DNA of 64,000 nucleotides from Trematomus loennbergii (lineage: Eukaryota > Chordata > Actinopteri > Perciformes > Nototheniidae). The stretch spans positions 13,821,432-13,885,431 of the forward strand of contig JAAOOA010000026.1 in NCBI GenBank assembly GCA_012861695.1, given 5' to 3'. The notes under the pieces were generated by a model. It made no database searches. It worked only from the letters and a program-made list of their open reading frames with translations, and was not told the origin of the DNA. A program made the translations under genes and the position numbers. Position 1 is the stretch's first letter. Each line of letters begins with the position of its first letter. Of this stretch, positions 42,901 to 52,908 are shown piece by piece.

Positions 42901-45749
42901 TCCAACCTCTAATGATGTTAAATAGAGAACGAGTTTCCTCCCAAACAATTTTGGTGACGGGCAGGGTCAATGTGTGGAAATGGAGCTTGGCAGTGAGAGC
43001 ATAATGCCACATGTGTTGATGGTTAAACCTCACCACTTTTCTCATGGGAAGCTACAACCACTTCAGTGTTTTCTCCCGTGTAAGATTCCCTGACTGCCTG
43101 CGATCAAACAATAGCTCTAACAATAACACACACACATTGTCTGTCATTTCAGGATCCATTATCTTATCTGAGGTTCTCATACTTACTCTTGGCATTCTGT
43201 AGAGACTTTCAGCTCTTTGGTTCTTCCAGGAAAATTCTCACAAGGGCGCCAAAGTTCCCCGATCTAGGATTGTTTTCAACTTGGGGGGGAAACAAGGAGG
43301 AGAGAAATTATGAGCAGCGTTACATAAGATGCAGAAACTTCCTAATCTGATAGCTTGTCATGCAAACAAGAAGCAGAAACAAATGATATGATAACTTAAG
43401 AGAAGTGGATGTCCATTGTTATCAATGCATTTACCAGTAGAATAAAACAGACATGAAACATATTTCAATCATAGGAAACATACTGAGGATCTTTGCGAGG
43501 GGGATGACAGCCTCTTCCAGTAACTTGGAGTCACCACTGTTAGAAAGGGAAACAAAGGGAAGAGGCAAGTTAGAAAAGATAGAGGAAATATATCTAAAAG
43601 ATAAGTAAGAGAAATGGATCAGAGGATCGATTACTCAAACCATCTTCTAGAAACCTACTGTGAGACCAAACAGACACTGATAACATTCAAAATGTACATC
43701 TGCATTGACTCAAAACAGACAATGTAAGATGTATTAATGTGAATCTATCATGTAGTAACATGTAAGGATGTAAAGCACAACCTTTTATCATATTGTTCTG
43801 ACTAAGTGAATATATTTACTGGTTTATTAGATCAGCTTGATGCATTTGTGGTTTATACGAACTAATGCAATCTATACATTTTGATTAGATTTCACCGTGG
43901 AATCTCTTTCCTTTCTGGAAGACATCTCTTGCCGTCATGTCATGCTTGTTGTAAGTTTTAAGGGAACAACTTTTTTGGCTGGTCAGAAATGCCCCTTAGG
44001 CATTACCGCGGTGAAAAAGTGAGCCAGGACTGACAGGAGCGGCTGGCTCTTATAAGACATTTAGAGGGATAGACATTTTGGGAATGTGATTATACTAAAA
44101 GAGGAAAATAATCTGAATTAGGGCTGCACATTATATCGTTTTTCATTGTCATTGCTGTGTCAACTTCAGCTAACACGTCATGGAAGCCTGCAATATTGCA
44201 CTTTTATTTTTAAGGATGGTTTTCTACTGATACTGTCTTTCAACTTACTCAGAAAATCCATATCATTCTTTTTGGGTGCCCTTTATGTTAAGCTTACAAG
44301 ACATTTGTTGTATGTGAGCAGTATACTGAAAGCAGCATAAATGTAGAACTGAGTACATTTTATTATTAGTAATATTGTTTTTCTGAATAATCAACAACAT
44401 TATCGCGTATTTTCCTCATATCATGCAGCCCTAATCGGAATATTTCAACTTGGTGCTTTTGTTTACACTATTTTCTGACATCTTACAGCTATGTGCAAAT
44501 GAATCGATCATGAAATAGCTGTTATTGCAGTACTGACTTAACCTAGTGTTCCTGTATTTTGTGTTGCTGTTAGTCAATATATGTTAACTTTGCATCTTTG
44601 TCTTCTATGGTGTTAATACAAAAAAAAAGGATAAATTGTGTGAAACGAAAAGAGTAGAAAATGGAATAGATCAATATTTAAAATCAGGCAAAAAACAATG
44701 CAAAAGAGAAACTGTAGTGTCTTTACCTCTCAACACTATTTCCAAAGAAAACAAATGTTTTATTCTCAGCCAAGCGGGACAATAACCCTGATGAATCATT
44801 ACCGAGGTGAGCTCTGTAAACATCCTGCCTGCAGTTTAATGTTTGATCCTGGCTGTAAAAGTTAAAATACTTTCTTATTAGGTTGGTTCTGTGCCAACTA
44901 CTGTTGATGTAGTACACTGTAACTCTTGATTAGAGTTGTAACCGCAAGATATTTTTATACCACGATAACCATCTTAGAGAGATACCATCTGTACAATTCC
45001 ATTTGACCTCCAATGTGTTTCCTGGCCTGCCTCTTGTTTTGTGTCTGTTGCCCAATTTCATCTAGGGGCTGCAACTACAATTATTCTCACTATCAATATA
45101 TTTGTTTCAGTTAAAATAATAATAATATTAGTTAAGTTATTTGAAAATGCTGATTATTCTGTGTCTGATGATTGAGTCCATTGTGCTTTTGACAGGATGA
45201 CCTTGTGATCAAATGAACCAAAGGAAGAATGTAAATAATGTACAACTAAGCAGTGAAAAACACCAAAATAACTAAGTTATTGACACTGAAAATAGGAGTT
45301 TAACCCATATTTAATGTCATAATCATGATGCGGAAAAAGCTAGTAAGTGGACCTTATCATAGCTATTATTTGCCTAAAGTATTCACCTTACACGATTCAA
45401 GATTCAAGGCTTTATTGTCATATGCACAGTAGCTACAGTGTAGATATGGCAAGGGAAAACTTAAGTCACAGGCTCCTCCAACAGTGCAACATGATGACAC
45501 CAAACAAACAAAAGAAAGGTAACATGAAGCTGCAACCAGGAAATGTTCAGTATTTGATACATTCCTGAAAAATACATTTCTGGTTGTGTGTGTGTGTGTG
45601 TTTGTTTACCTGCTGGTGGGACTGATGAAGGTGAAGGAGATGAGCTGGTTCCAGAAAGGATCGTTCTCTGATATGGACTCGGTGCCCACCAGGGTCCTGA
45701 GGCTAGGGTTGTCGGACAGGTCACTGACCTGGCTGGTGTTGGCTCCCAT
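6090..45749 (-). CDS. dym: Dymeclin, 3'-partial (last exon outside window)
   Basis: Dymeclin is a peripheral, N-myristoylated protein that cycles between Golgi and cytosol and supports Golgi organisation and ER-Golgi traffic; human loss causes Dyggve-Melchior-Clausen dysplasia. Coding exons in transcript order: 45610-45749, 43484-43536, 43187-43279, 42012-42148, 40317-40389, 37742-37867, 36321-36460, 27320-27505, 27016-27194, 24799-24924, 24537-24650, 24234-24328, 20899-20998, 9327-9509, 6090-6203. All have GT-AG borders and compatible phases except for one missing base in exon 3. They sum to 1859 bp, or 620 codons with that base restored; the human protein has 669. The start MGANTSQ keeps the Gly2 myristoylation signal. 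Diagnostic blocks include [44 protein letters not shown] and [18 protein letters not shown]. The stop codon lies beyond the left edge. Confidence 0.96.
6671..7636 (+). mobile_element. CR1/L2-like LINE, 5'-truncated copy A
   Basis: Plus-strand copy of the 3' kilobase of the same LINE found on the minus strand at 27653-30360. It encodes the end of the reverse transcriptase (from [18 protein letters not shown] through [20 protein letters not shown] and HIEYCF), with a frameshift near 6895-6910. The ORF end is followed by about 250 bp of 3' sequence and the tail 'aaacgattaaaataaaataaataaat'. It sits antisense to dym in its intron. The gradual 5' truncation fits target-primed reverse transcription. 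It is inactive. Confidence 0.9.
8611..8690. repeat. (GT)n microsatellite
   Basis: About 39 GT units followed by a short TA stretch, within a dym intron. The cysteine-valine and threonine-histidine ORFs over it are repeat translations. Confidence 0.97.
9510..20898. other. Large dym intron 13, poor in recognisable repeats
   Basis: An 11.4-kb intron between the exons at 20899-20998 and 9327-9509. I see only short CA/GT runs and A/T-rich stretches. An A/T-rich block at about 16595-16915 shows partial internal inverted similarity but no clear ends. Several GC-balanced, low-repetition blocks (for example 12780-13010 and 14750-15060) look like possible regulatory DNA. No exon, tRNA or other gene was recognised. 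Confidence 0.6.
20999..24233. other. dym intron 12
   Basis: No gene or clear transposon recognised. It holds a perfect A/T-rich inverted repeat with 10-bp arms at 22571-22580 and 22584-22593, and short CA/GT runs. Confidence 0.6.
24925..27015. other. dym intron 9
   Basis: Contains a decayed hAT-like MITE from 25238. Otherwise A/T-rich intronic sequence with no gene seen. Confidence 0.6.
25238..25520 (+). mobile_element. Decayed hAT-like MITE related to 44119-44433
   Basis: Starts with TAGGGCTGCACAATATATG, the same terminal sequence as the better preserved element at 44119. It shares internal blocks such as 'catttgttgtat' preceded by a similar A/C-rich stretch. The right terminal inverted repeat was not found, so the right border is approximate. 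Confidence 0.6.
27653..30360 (-). mobile_element. CR1/L2-like LINE copy B, interrupted by a MITE
   Basis: Minus-strand non-LTR retrotransposon remnant with reverse-transcriptase motifs in order: NYRPISILP (just upstream of the MITE), a TVDHQVLL block, the [20 protein letters not shown] motif and the catalytic YADD box at about 28790-28800. These are followed by the C-terminal region and an A/T-rich 3' tail ending near 27653. Frameshifts and stops make it defective, and the 5' part (endonuclease) is missing. The MITE at 29242-30026 splits it; the flanks join in frame with one TTA removed. It lies in dym sense orientation. The 3' kilobase matches copy A at 6671-7636. Confidence 0.92.
29242..30026. 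mobile_element. Harbinger-like MITE with TTA target-site duplication
   Basis: A 785-bp insertion flanked by TTA at 29239-29241 and 30027-30029. The ends form imperfect terminal inverted repeats: GGCCCCGCTCACACGGGA at the left and, on the reverse strand, GGCGCCGTTTACACGAGG at the right. A TWA duplication and GGC/GGG-starting ends are typical of PIF/Harbinger elements. No transposase is encoded. It interrupts LINE copy B within a reverse-transcriptase codon region, so it is younger than that LINE. Confidence 0.85.
34029..34126. repeat. Purine-rich (GAGGAGAAGA)n minisatellite
   Basis: About 100 bp of pure A/G on the plus strand built from a 10-bp GAGGAGAAGA-like unit, most regular at 34080-34126. 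A polypurine tract of this kind can form triplex structures, but no function is shown by the sequence. Confidence 0.93.
35863..36206. mobile_element. hAT MITE (Charlie-type ends), 344 bp
   Basis: Starts CAGCGGTTCCCAACCTG and ends with the inverted copy AAGGTTGGGAACCGCTG. It is flanked by a perfect 8-bp duplication ACCTACAG at 35855-35862 and 36207-36214. The CAGNGGTTCCCAACC termini with 8-bp duplications are characteristic of hAT/Charlie elements. The interior is non-coding. The exact duplication suggests a fairly recent insertion. It lies about 115 bp from the dym exon at 36321-36460. Confidence 0.95.
36871..36909. repeat. (GT)n microsatellite
   Basis: About 19 GT units in the dym intron between the exons at 36321-36460 and 37742-37867. 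Confidence 0.95.
37868..40316. other. dym intron 5
   Basis: Holds the TTAA-flanked MITE at 38140-38620. The stretch 39480-39900 is GC-balanced and non-repetitive. A 201-codon minus-strand ORF (39149-39754) overlaps it but has no recognisable domain. Nothing else seen. Confidence 0.6.
38140..38620. mobile_element. TTAA-flanked MITE (piggyBac- or Kolobok-like)
   Basis: A 481-bp element with ends AGGGGACCTATCATGC and, inverted, AGTGGACCTATCATGC (15 of 16 identical). TTAA duplications flank it at 38136-38139 and 38621-38624. TTAA targets are used by piggyBac and Kolobok transposons; terminal sequence alone does not decide between them here. It encodes no transposase. An internal segment (about 38395-38455) resembles the Harbinger-like MITE at 29340-29400. 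Confidence 0.9.
40390..42011. other. dym intron 4
   Basis: No gene or transposon recognised. The A/T-rich but non-simple stretch 40740-41000 carries many ATTA/TAAT cores and may be regulatory. Confidence 0.5.
42149..43186. other. dym intron 3
   Basis: About 1 kb of intronic sequence with no recognised gene or repeat, except a short poly-A run near 42162-42173. Confidence 0.6.
43187..43279 (-). CDS. dym: dym exon 3 with apparent 1-bp deletion
   Basis: The upstream part reads [18 protein letters not shown] in the frame set by exon 2. The downstream part reads [12 protein letters not shown] in the frame required by exon 4 ([13 protein letters not shown]). The two frames differ by one base at about 43226-43227, where the sense strand has CTGGAAGAACC; one more G (a GGG run) would give an uninterrupted exon. 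Splice sites are intact (acceptor ..cccaag, donor gtaagt). As written the frame meets a stop within the exon. Either a sequencing or assembly error or a real null allele. Confidence 0.9.
44119..44433. mobile_element. hAT-like MITE, 315 bp
   Basis: Starts TAGGGCTGCACATTATATCG and ends TCATGCAGCCCTA, giving short terminal inverted repeats. The flanks ATCTGAAT (44111-44118) and ATCGGAAT (44434-44441) form an 8-bp duplication with one mismatch. Non-coding interior. A related, more decayed copy lies at 25238. Confidence 0.85.
45394..45490 (-). repeat. Retrotransposon 3'-tail family, copy 1
   Basis: On the minus strand this reads a segment with 'GGAGGAGCCTGTGACTTAAG' and ends 'GACAATAAAGCCTTGAATC' plus a short TTGAATC-type terminal repeat. 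Copies with the same layout occur at 46244-46325 (+) and 54001-54115 (-). The short terminal tandem repeat and lack of coding capacity suggest the 3' end of a LINE or a SINE. The AATAAA (45411-45416 on the minus strand) lies in dym sense orientation. Confidence 0.75.
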
Positions 45750-45819
45750 CGCTCTCTACTGGCTCCACTCAGCCAGACTCACCACTCTTCTTGCTTCTTC
45801 ACCAGGCATATGCCAAATC
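45610..45819 (-). CDS. dym: dym first coding exon with 5' UTR
   Basis: The acceptor '..ctctaccccag' precedes position 45819. Coding starts with the ATG at 45749, giving [13 protein letters not shown] and the conserved [14 protein letters not shown] block, and the donor is gtaaac at 45604-45609. The 70-nt untranslated part contains a 17-codon upstream ORF. The start was chosen because it gives the conserved MG N-terminus needed for N-myristoylation. Confidence 0.92.
45756..45809 (-). other. Upstream ORF in dym 5' UTR
   Basis: ATG at 45807-45809 followed by 16 further codons and TAG at 45756-45758, wholly inside the spliced leader exon. The stop lies 6 nt before the dym start codon. A uORF this close could reduce or condition dymeclin translation. 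Whether it is translated cannot be seen from sequence. Confidence 0.7.
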
Positions 45820-46707
45820 CTGGGGTAGAGAAAATACTTTAGCTATTGATGCGATCAAACATAATGAACAACTTTACTACAGACGAATGATGTATGTCTA
45901 AGCCACTGCACAGGATGTTAGACTAATACTTAATGTTGAGCCTGCCCTCATATTCAAACAACCCATTATCCATCTATGTAAAATCAAGAAAGCAAAATCA
46001 GCTGTCCTCACATTCATACATTAAGTACATTCATTTAAAAGAGAGGTCAGGTTCAATACAGGATGCAACATAGGAACCAGGACATGTGTTGTATGTGATG
46101 ACACACCTTTAGCACACAGGTGTAGCCAGCGAGAGAACATTTGCCCAGTCAATTGATAACATAAGAACACAATTGTGGTAAACCAAGAGAAGGTACATTT
46201 GTACCTAGTAATAGTCATATAACAGGCACAGATCTTAAGATCTTAAGACTTAAGGTTTTCATTGCCACATCTACACTGTAGCTACTATAGTGTGCACATG
46301 ACAATAAAGCCTTGCATCTTGAGATCTGAGCTGTGCTGAGCTAAACATGCTATTTGCTTATGAACTCCTTGTTGTCTAGTGCTAGCTAACAGAAAATGGA
46401 GACTTCTGCCAGATCACCAGCGAGTTTCCAAATGTAGTGTGATATCTCAAGCATCTCCAGTTGCATCTGCTCCTTGAGTTAAGCAACTTGCATGACGTTA
46501 GCTAGCTCATCCTGTTTCCAGTGCAAGAAAAAGTCTTGGCAAATGTGACTCTCAACACGGTGTAGTGACAGTCACACATCCGATAAACCCATAGCTTGAT
46601 AAGTTACTGATTCACGAGCATGTCCTGTTAATTATTGGCGTTTTATTACTCCGTGTCCAGAGAATAGCTAACATTCATGGCTTGTTTTCCATCAGCTGAC
46701 CGCTTAC
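45820..46707. other. dym intron within the 5' UTR
   Basis: Lies between the non-coding first exon (donor at 46702-46707) and the exon at 45610-45819. It contains a second copy of the retrotransposon tail at 46244-46325. Confidence 0.65.
46244..46325 (+). repeat. Retrotransposon 3'-tail family, copy 2
   Basis: Plus-strand copy with 'ATCTACACTGTAGCTACT' and 'GACAATAAAGCCTTGCATCT' followed by a short TTGAGATC end. It matches the reverse complement of 45394-45490. A short palindromic stretch of AGATCTTAAG units (46230-46250) precedes it. Confidence 0.75.
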
Positions 46708-46960
46708 CTGTCAGAAATGCTTCTCGTAGTTACCGCGGCTCTCTCTACTCCCAGGACCGTTAAAAGGCGACGGTTGTTTCCCCAAATGAAGAGCTTTGTC
46801 CAATTTTGATAGTCAAGTGTAATTTCAGTGCGCAAATACTTGAAACTGTAGCTAAATTGCGACAATTAAGTTTACTCTACATACTCCTTTCCACCATGTT
46901 TTCCACGTCGTCACCCCTTGCGTAAAGACGACATGTTATTACGTCGGTGACGTAGCAGAT
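46708..46960 (-). promoter_or_regulatory. dym: dym non-coding first exon and promoter region
   Basis: The donor context '..ttctgacag|gtaagcgg' ends a plausible untranslated first exon at 46708. Upstream to about 46960 the sequence is richer in CpG than the surroundings, with a CRE-like TGACGTA at 46948-46954 and an ACGTC nearby. The transcription start cannot be placed exactly. No TATA box in a convincing position was seen. Confidence 0.6.
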
Positions 46961-47567
46961 AGAAATAGGGCAAACAGATCTGCCTGATCTAAACTTAGAT
47001 TTTCTATGTATATTTTCTAACCCCTTCTGAAGTGTACACTTAACACCATGGATGTATAATAAGAACGCTTAACACAGGCTAGTATCATATTTATAATGGC
47101 TGAATATAATCAATATGAAGATCCATGCACATGTTAGATGATAAATGTCAGCAAACTGGTATGGGTTCAAAAAATAATCATATTTTTAAAATAATGTCCT
47201 TTTTTCCCCTCGCTCAGTTTGCCTCAACAAAAGTTGAGAAAAAATATTACAAACACAGGATGCATGTATGTGTGATGTATGCAGGTGTGTGTGTATTCAT
47301 TTATTTTCTTAGTTTTATCCGACATCTTACAGTTTATGTCTCATGTGATCAAACTGCTTTCATCTTTTTTCTTTCAAATATGTGATTAAAGACTTATTGC
47401 AGTGATACATTTTAAACTATATATATACAAATATTATAATTTTATATAGTTTAAAATACAAACAAAATCAAACTCTTATTGACATTAAAATATGAAGTGA
47501 GGACGCTTCAGGTTCATCTTGGTATAGGATCAATAAATGAGCATCTTCTTTTACCTGAAGGTTTTCT
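46961..47567. other. Intergenic region between dym and C18orf32
   Basis: A/T-rich sequence between the 5' end of dym and the predicted 3' end of the C18orf32 homolog. No gene or clear transposon seen. Confidence 0.6.
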
Positions 47568-47577
47568 TTTATTTATT
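47568..47577 (-). promoter_or_regulatory. Polyadenylation signals of C18orf32 homolog
   Basis: Two overlapping AATAAA hexamers on the minus strand (47568-47573 and 47572-47577), about 295 bp after the stop codon at 47868. They are the first good signals downstream. Confidence 0.55.
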
Positions 47578-47867
47578 CATTAAACTACAAGATCCACTTA
47601 GAAAAATGTTTCCATAGAGAGTGAAGAATCAACACAGTACATTTATAAAAAAATCAATTAATGATTAACAAGGAAAGAATATCAATTATAACCAATCTCT
47701 TAAAGTTACTGTTATACAAATGGAATAAAATAGATACAAGATCTGGACAATATGGAAGGTTAAAACCAATTATTGAAAAAATTATGATAAATAAATGTAT
47801 AGTTTCTCTATCTTATATTACTGCCATATTTACATTGTTTCAGAAGCATTATAAACATTAAGGGCTG

Positions 47868-48577
<710 letters not shown>

Positions 48578-49434
48578 CTAAAGCAGGGAGAAGACAGAGT
48601 TAAAGAAGGGTCAAATATACTATTAAATATAAATAACAACATCAAGAAAAAACATATTAATACTGTGCCTTTATCTCAGTAATTTGTTACGGGTGATGCT
48701 ATGTGATGCCAGGTGACGCTAGGTGGCTTCTTGGAGCTGCCTGACTGTATTTGAAGTATAGATTTGTTCCCATTTTTTTTTGCAATTGAATGGATAATGT
48801 TGAAAAATGTCATGTATTTTGTATTCAGTGACTGACTACATTTTAACATAATTGCACCCATCCCTGGTTTTGTCCAACTTCAAAATGTATATCTTCACTT
48901 GTTATTCATAGTGCAGTGATGTAAGAGCTGCTGTAAGAGCTGTAGGCAACCAGGACTGTGTTATGGACATATCTTCACAAGGGTGACTAAACAAGCAGAA
49001 TTAAAGTGTCAAGATGCCAAATGTAACCCCTTAAGATTATTCTCCATATCATCTAATAACAACTTGTATTGTGCATTTCTCTACTAGTTCTCAAAGCAGT
49101 GAGGTTTGTAAACCGGCGACCTGTCAGTAAAACTGGTGTTAAAGAGACTCTTTTGTTCAAATAGTCCATAGAAGCATAATAGTGGCTGTTTTCATCTCTC
49201 CTTTGAACTCCAAATTGTCATGATGAGGGTTGTCTTAATACATCCATGGTTGAGTCACTTCCAGATGACATTTAATAGTTTTTTAACGTATCGTTACTGA
49301 TCAGCAAACACCGTCATCATGGACTGTTAGCAGCTAATGCTAGCTTCCTGACATCTGACATGAGGTAGTATACCTCTTACAGACTTAACAGTATGTTTTA
49401 AGCTATATAACCTTAGCTGAGTATTAATTCTCAC
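48578..49434. other. C18orf32 homolog 5' UTR intron
   Basis: Lies between the acceptor at 48578 and the donor context '..gtccacagag|gtgaga' at 49429-49434 on the minus strand. No other feature recognised. Confidence 0.6.
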
Positions 49435-49645
49435 CTCTGTGGACTACGAAACACCACTATTGTCACGTATTGCCGCTGAAGACAGGATATTTCTCCTGTG
49501 TTTTGGTCTCGGCTGCGAAGTCTCTGGAAGTCTATTATCCACACATGCGCAGAACCGACTTCCGGTGAAAAGAGACAAGCGGAAGTTGATACATAGCAGG
49601 GCGCCTTTCTTCAAACAACGACATGAGATACTGAATTACATCTTT
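49435..49645. promoter_or_regulatory. Bidirectional promoter, C18orf32 (-) and rad1 (+)
   Basis: The two genes are head to head with untranslated first exons: the C18orf32 homolog donor is at 49434 (-) and the rad1 donor after 49645 (+). Between them are an NRF1-like CATGCGCAG (49544-49552), an ETS/GABP-type ACTTCCGG (49558-49565) and an inverted GCGGAAG close by (49579-49585). These motifs are typical of TATA-less bidirectional housekeeping promoters. A three-codon uORF (49623-49634) lies in the rad1 leader if transcription starts upstream of it. Confidence 0.75.
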
Positions 49646-50012
49646 GTAAGTTTCTGACGCATTATTACAGTATAATTTAAAACCATGTATAACGTTAGTT
49701 CACCGGGAATGGTCAACAGTACAATAAATGGCACTGGAATCGACCTCAGTTAAATATGTACGTAGTAAATGTGATCCTATAGCCTAGCTTGAAATAAGTC
49801 AAAAACAGACAGCTAATTGACAGCTTCGTGCATGTATGGTACTGTTTAACCTTTTGATTTGTTTGCCTCTGATTTCTCAAGGAAAATGGTATCCAGTATG
49901 CACCAAAATATACCTAAACTTGCTGCTTTTTTCATAGTTGTGTGCAGTTTTGTACCCTCCTGAACATTTGCTGTAGTCGAAACGTCCTTTGTGTCTTCAT
50001 TACAGTGTCACA

Positions 50013-51869
50013 ATGCCTCTGTCAACCCAGTCGCAAGGCGATGCGGAACAGTACGTTTTAGTGGCATGTTTGGACAATGCTCGCAATCTGTCCAACATAC
50101 TGAAAGCCATCACCTTCAAAGACCATGCCATCTTCAGCGCCACACCCAATGGACTGAAGGTCACTGTGGAGGACTCCAAATGTCTGCAGGCCAATGCCTT
50201 CATCCAGGTGTGACCGCTTTACGTGTTTAATAATCCTTGTGCTTTTTAGATCAAGTTTAAAGCAGCAGAGTCTTGGTTTCCTCCAAATTATAATGGTCAT
50301 ACTTAAAAGAATATCCATCAGAGTTATCAGGAACCAGAGGTACCCTAATATATATAATATAGTCCTCAAAAAGGGCCCCGTATCCTGCAAATTGAGAGTT
50401 ACATTTAGACACAAACTGACAAGTCTTCTTTGATTCCAGTCTGAAATCTTCCAGGAGTACACGATAAAGGAAGATTCGGTGGGTTTTCAGGTCAACCTCA
50501 CTGTTCTGCTGGACTGCCTCAATATCTTTGGAGGAAGCACAGCTCCAGGTGAATAAAAGGAAATTGTAAATAATCTGTTCAAACACAGTTTACTAAGAAG
50601 TTAGATTCATATCCATTGTCATTTCCTCCCTGTGTGTTGTTGCAGGAGTATCAACAGCCCTGCGGATGTGCTACAAGGGGTACGGTTACCCTCTGACCCT
50701 GTTCCTGGAGGAGGGGGGGGTAGTGACAGTGTGCAAGATCAACACCCAAGAACCAGAAGAGCCAGTTGACTTTGAGTTCTGCAGCACCAACGTCACAAAC
50801 AAGGTGGACTTTCACTATTGTGTGTAATGAAAGCGATAAACTACTTTTCTGTTTCCTTGCAATGTATGTTAACTTACTTTACTAGCCAATAAGGGATACA
50901 TATGACAGTATCCGCATGTTTATTGAGAGCGATACACCACCTATAACTACTCTTTGGCCACTTTTTAAAGGTGATCCTGCAGTCAGAGAGTCTGAAGGAA
51001 GCCTTCTCCGAGCTCGACATGACCAGCGAGGTGCTGCAGATCACCATGTCCCCCAGCCAGCCATACTTCAGGTGTGTATCATGCACAACTTGTATAGCAT
51101 TTTGAAGCATCACTACTTGTTCAACTACAGTATAATGTTTAAAGGACAGTTGGTTGATGATTTGATGGTTTAAACTTAAAATAAGCATTCATTTTCAATC
51201 CATACTCCTACTGATGATGATAATAAAGGAGATATCCACACACTTATATCAATGCAGTGTTATACCTTTAGTGTTTATCAGTTAGGACTCTTTGATACTT
51301 TCAGCACCTTAGCAAACATGAGGCCGAGTGGAGCAATGGTCATCCTGCATTAATAATGAAATTGTTAAATCTGTCAAGGTAAAGGAATCACACATCTTCC
51401 TTTCAGCTACAGCGTTCATTGGTTTGTTCTGCCCTTCAGGTTGTCTACATTTGGGAACTCTGGAAATGCCCATTACGATTATCCCAAGGACTCTGACATG
51501 ATGGAGCTGTTCAAATGCACCAAGACACAAACCAACAGGTTAGCACAGAGAAAAAGTATTTTACTAACTGTTGTCACATTTTCCTTTCCTTATAATGACC
51601 ACCTCTAGCCACACACTGAGGAGAGTTAGTTTATCTATATATGCCTGTAATGAGTTTGAACTAAGATTGTGTGCTGTTCTCCCTGTGACAGGTACAAGAT
51701 GTCTCTGCTGAAGCCCTCCACCAAAGCCCTGGCCTTGTCCTGTAAGGTCTCTGTGAGGACAGACAGCAGGGGCTTCCTCTCTCTGCAGTACCTGGTCAGG
51801 AACGACGATGGACAGATCTGCTTTGTAGAATATTACTGTTGTCCTGACGAAGAGGTGGCGGAGGACTGA
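50013..51869 (+). CDS. rad1: Cell-cycle checkpoint clamp protein RAD1
   Basis: RAD1 is the PCNA-like subunit that joins RAD9 and HUS1 in the 9-1-1 clamp loaded at DNA damage to activate ATR signalling. Exons: 50013-50207, 50440-50548, 50646-50803, 50971-51071, 51440-51538, 51692-51869. All have GT-AG borders and the total is 840 bp, exactly 279 codons plus stop (human 282). Conserved blocks include LSNILKAITFKDHA, KVTVEDSKCLQANAFIQ, VLLDCLNIFGGS, LFLEEGGVVTVCKINTQEP, FSELDMTSEVLQITMSP and DGQICFVEYYCCPDEEV. The start follows the splice acceptor at 50005 and matches the family N-terminus MPLSTQ. The gene is intact and compact (introns 97-368 bp). It converges on brix1. Confidence 0.98.
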
Positions 51870-52908
51870 TCAGTCTGTGGAATCTCCCTTTAAATAAGCA
51901 CCATAACTTCAGTGGTGGCCGGCTGCTTTGAATGAGAAGGCAATACAGCCGGGGTGGGGGGCACACAGGAAATAAATGCTGGACGTAATGGGCATAATGG
52001 TGAATGATGGACAGAAAGGGTAGCATGGTTTTGAAGAAAATCAACCAGTTCATCCATTGCCAACAGACATTTGAGCATTGCTGCTGGATCTGGGGAAAGA
52101 TAATGTCCCGGTTTGATCTTGTTAGGTACCTGTGTGCAAAAACCATCGTACATCATTTCATAGACAAAACAATTGTATATAGAGTTACTGTTTAATATGG
52201 AGACACAGGTGTTTTGGGTCACATATCTCTTGCTATGTAAACATTGCCTTTAACTTAATGAGCCAACAAAGTTGTCTAATTGTGGCCACATCTGTTCATA
52301 CAATGTTTGTTTTCTAGATATTATACCTTTTTATGACACATGCAGTGAGCTAGATGATGGCTAATAAAATAAGATATTCAATTTAAATCTGAGGCAATGC
52401 AGGCCTTACATTTCTCTAAATCTCTACACATACATTGCCATGTTTTCCATGTTGAATGTGTATACTGACACATTTGACCACCATTTGTTTTGAGTATATA
52501 TATATATATCAGATGACACAGCGGTAGGTTTAAATTGTTTAATTTTCATGACATAGAAAACAACTTAGTCACTCAAAATCAATAAACTGTTGTTTTTTTT
52601 ACACTGATGGAATATTTACTTTTATCAAAAAGGCATGGAAACATTGTTTGCAGTATAGTTAAAGCTGAGACTCAAATGGCCAGCTACAGTTTACACAATA
52701 TTTCCGAGTGAGGGAGTATAATATAAAATATGCCAACAGATATTAAACAAAACATGTGCAGGCCAGTATCCTCAAATACTGCCACTGATAATTAAATGAA
52801 AAGTTGTACATAAAATCTTCTTGTATGCTAACAAAAAACTCATATTGGACTTTAAGCCTAACTGCAATAGCAGTAAGCCATTCACTCAGCGTATTCGAGT
52901 CCATCCAG
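51870..52908. other. rad1 3' UTR and rad1/brix1 convergent interval
   Basis: A 1-kb interval between the rad1 stop and the brix1 stop on the opposite strand, shared by both 3' ends. AATAAA signals for rad1 lie at 52363-52368 and 52581-52586. On the minus strand an ATTAAA near 52538-52543 could serve brix1, in which case the transcripts would overlap. No other feature seen. Confidence 0.6.
52363..52368 (+). promoter_or_regulatory. rad1: Polyadenylation signal of rad1
   Basis: AATAAA about 495 bp after the rad1 stop. A second AATAAA at 52581-52586 is an alternative. Confidence 0.55.

Larger units (their letters stand above)
43537..45609. other. dym intron 1 of the coding region
   Basis: Carries a hAT-like MITE (44119-44433) and a copy of a retrotransposon tail (45394-45490). 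No exon recognised. Confidence 0.7.

Noticed and set aside
45461..45828. ORFs in other frames over the dym first coding exon
   Set aside because: The minus frame starting at 45749 gives the conserved dymeclin N-terminus with proper splice sites; the others are shadows.
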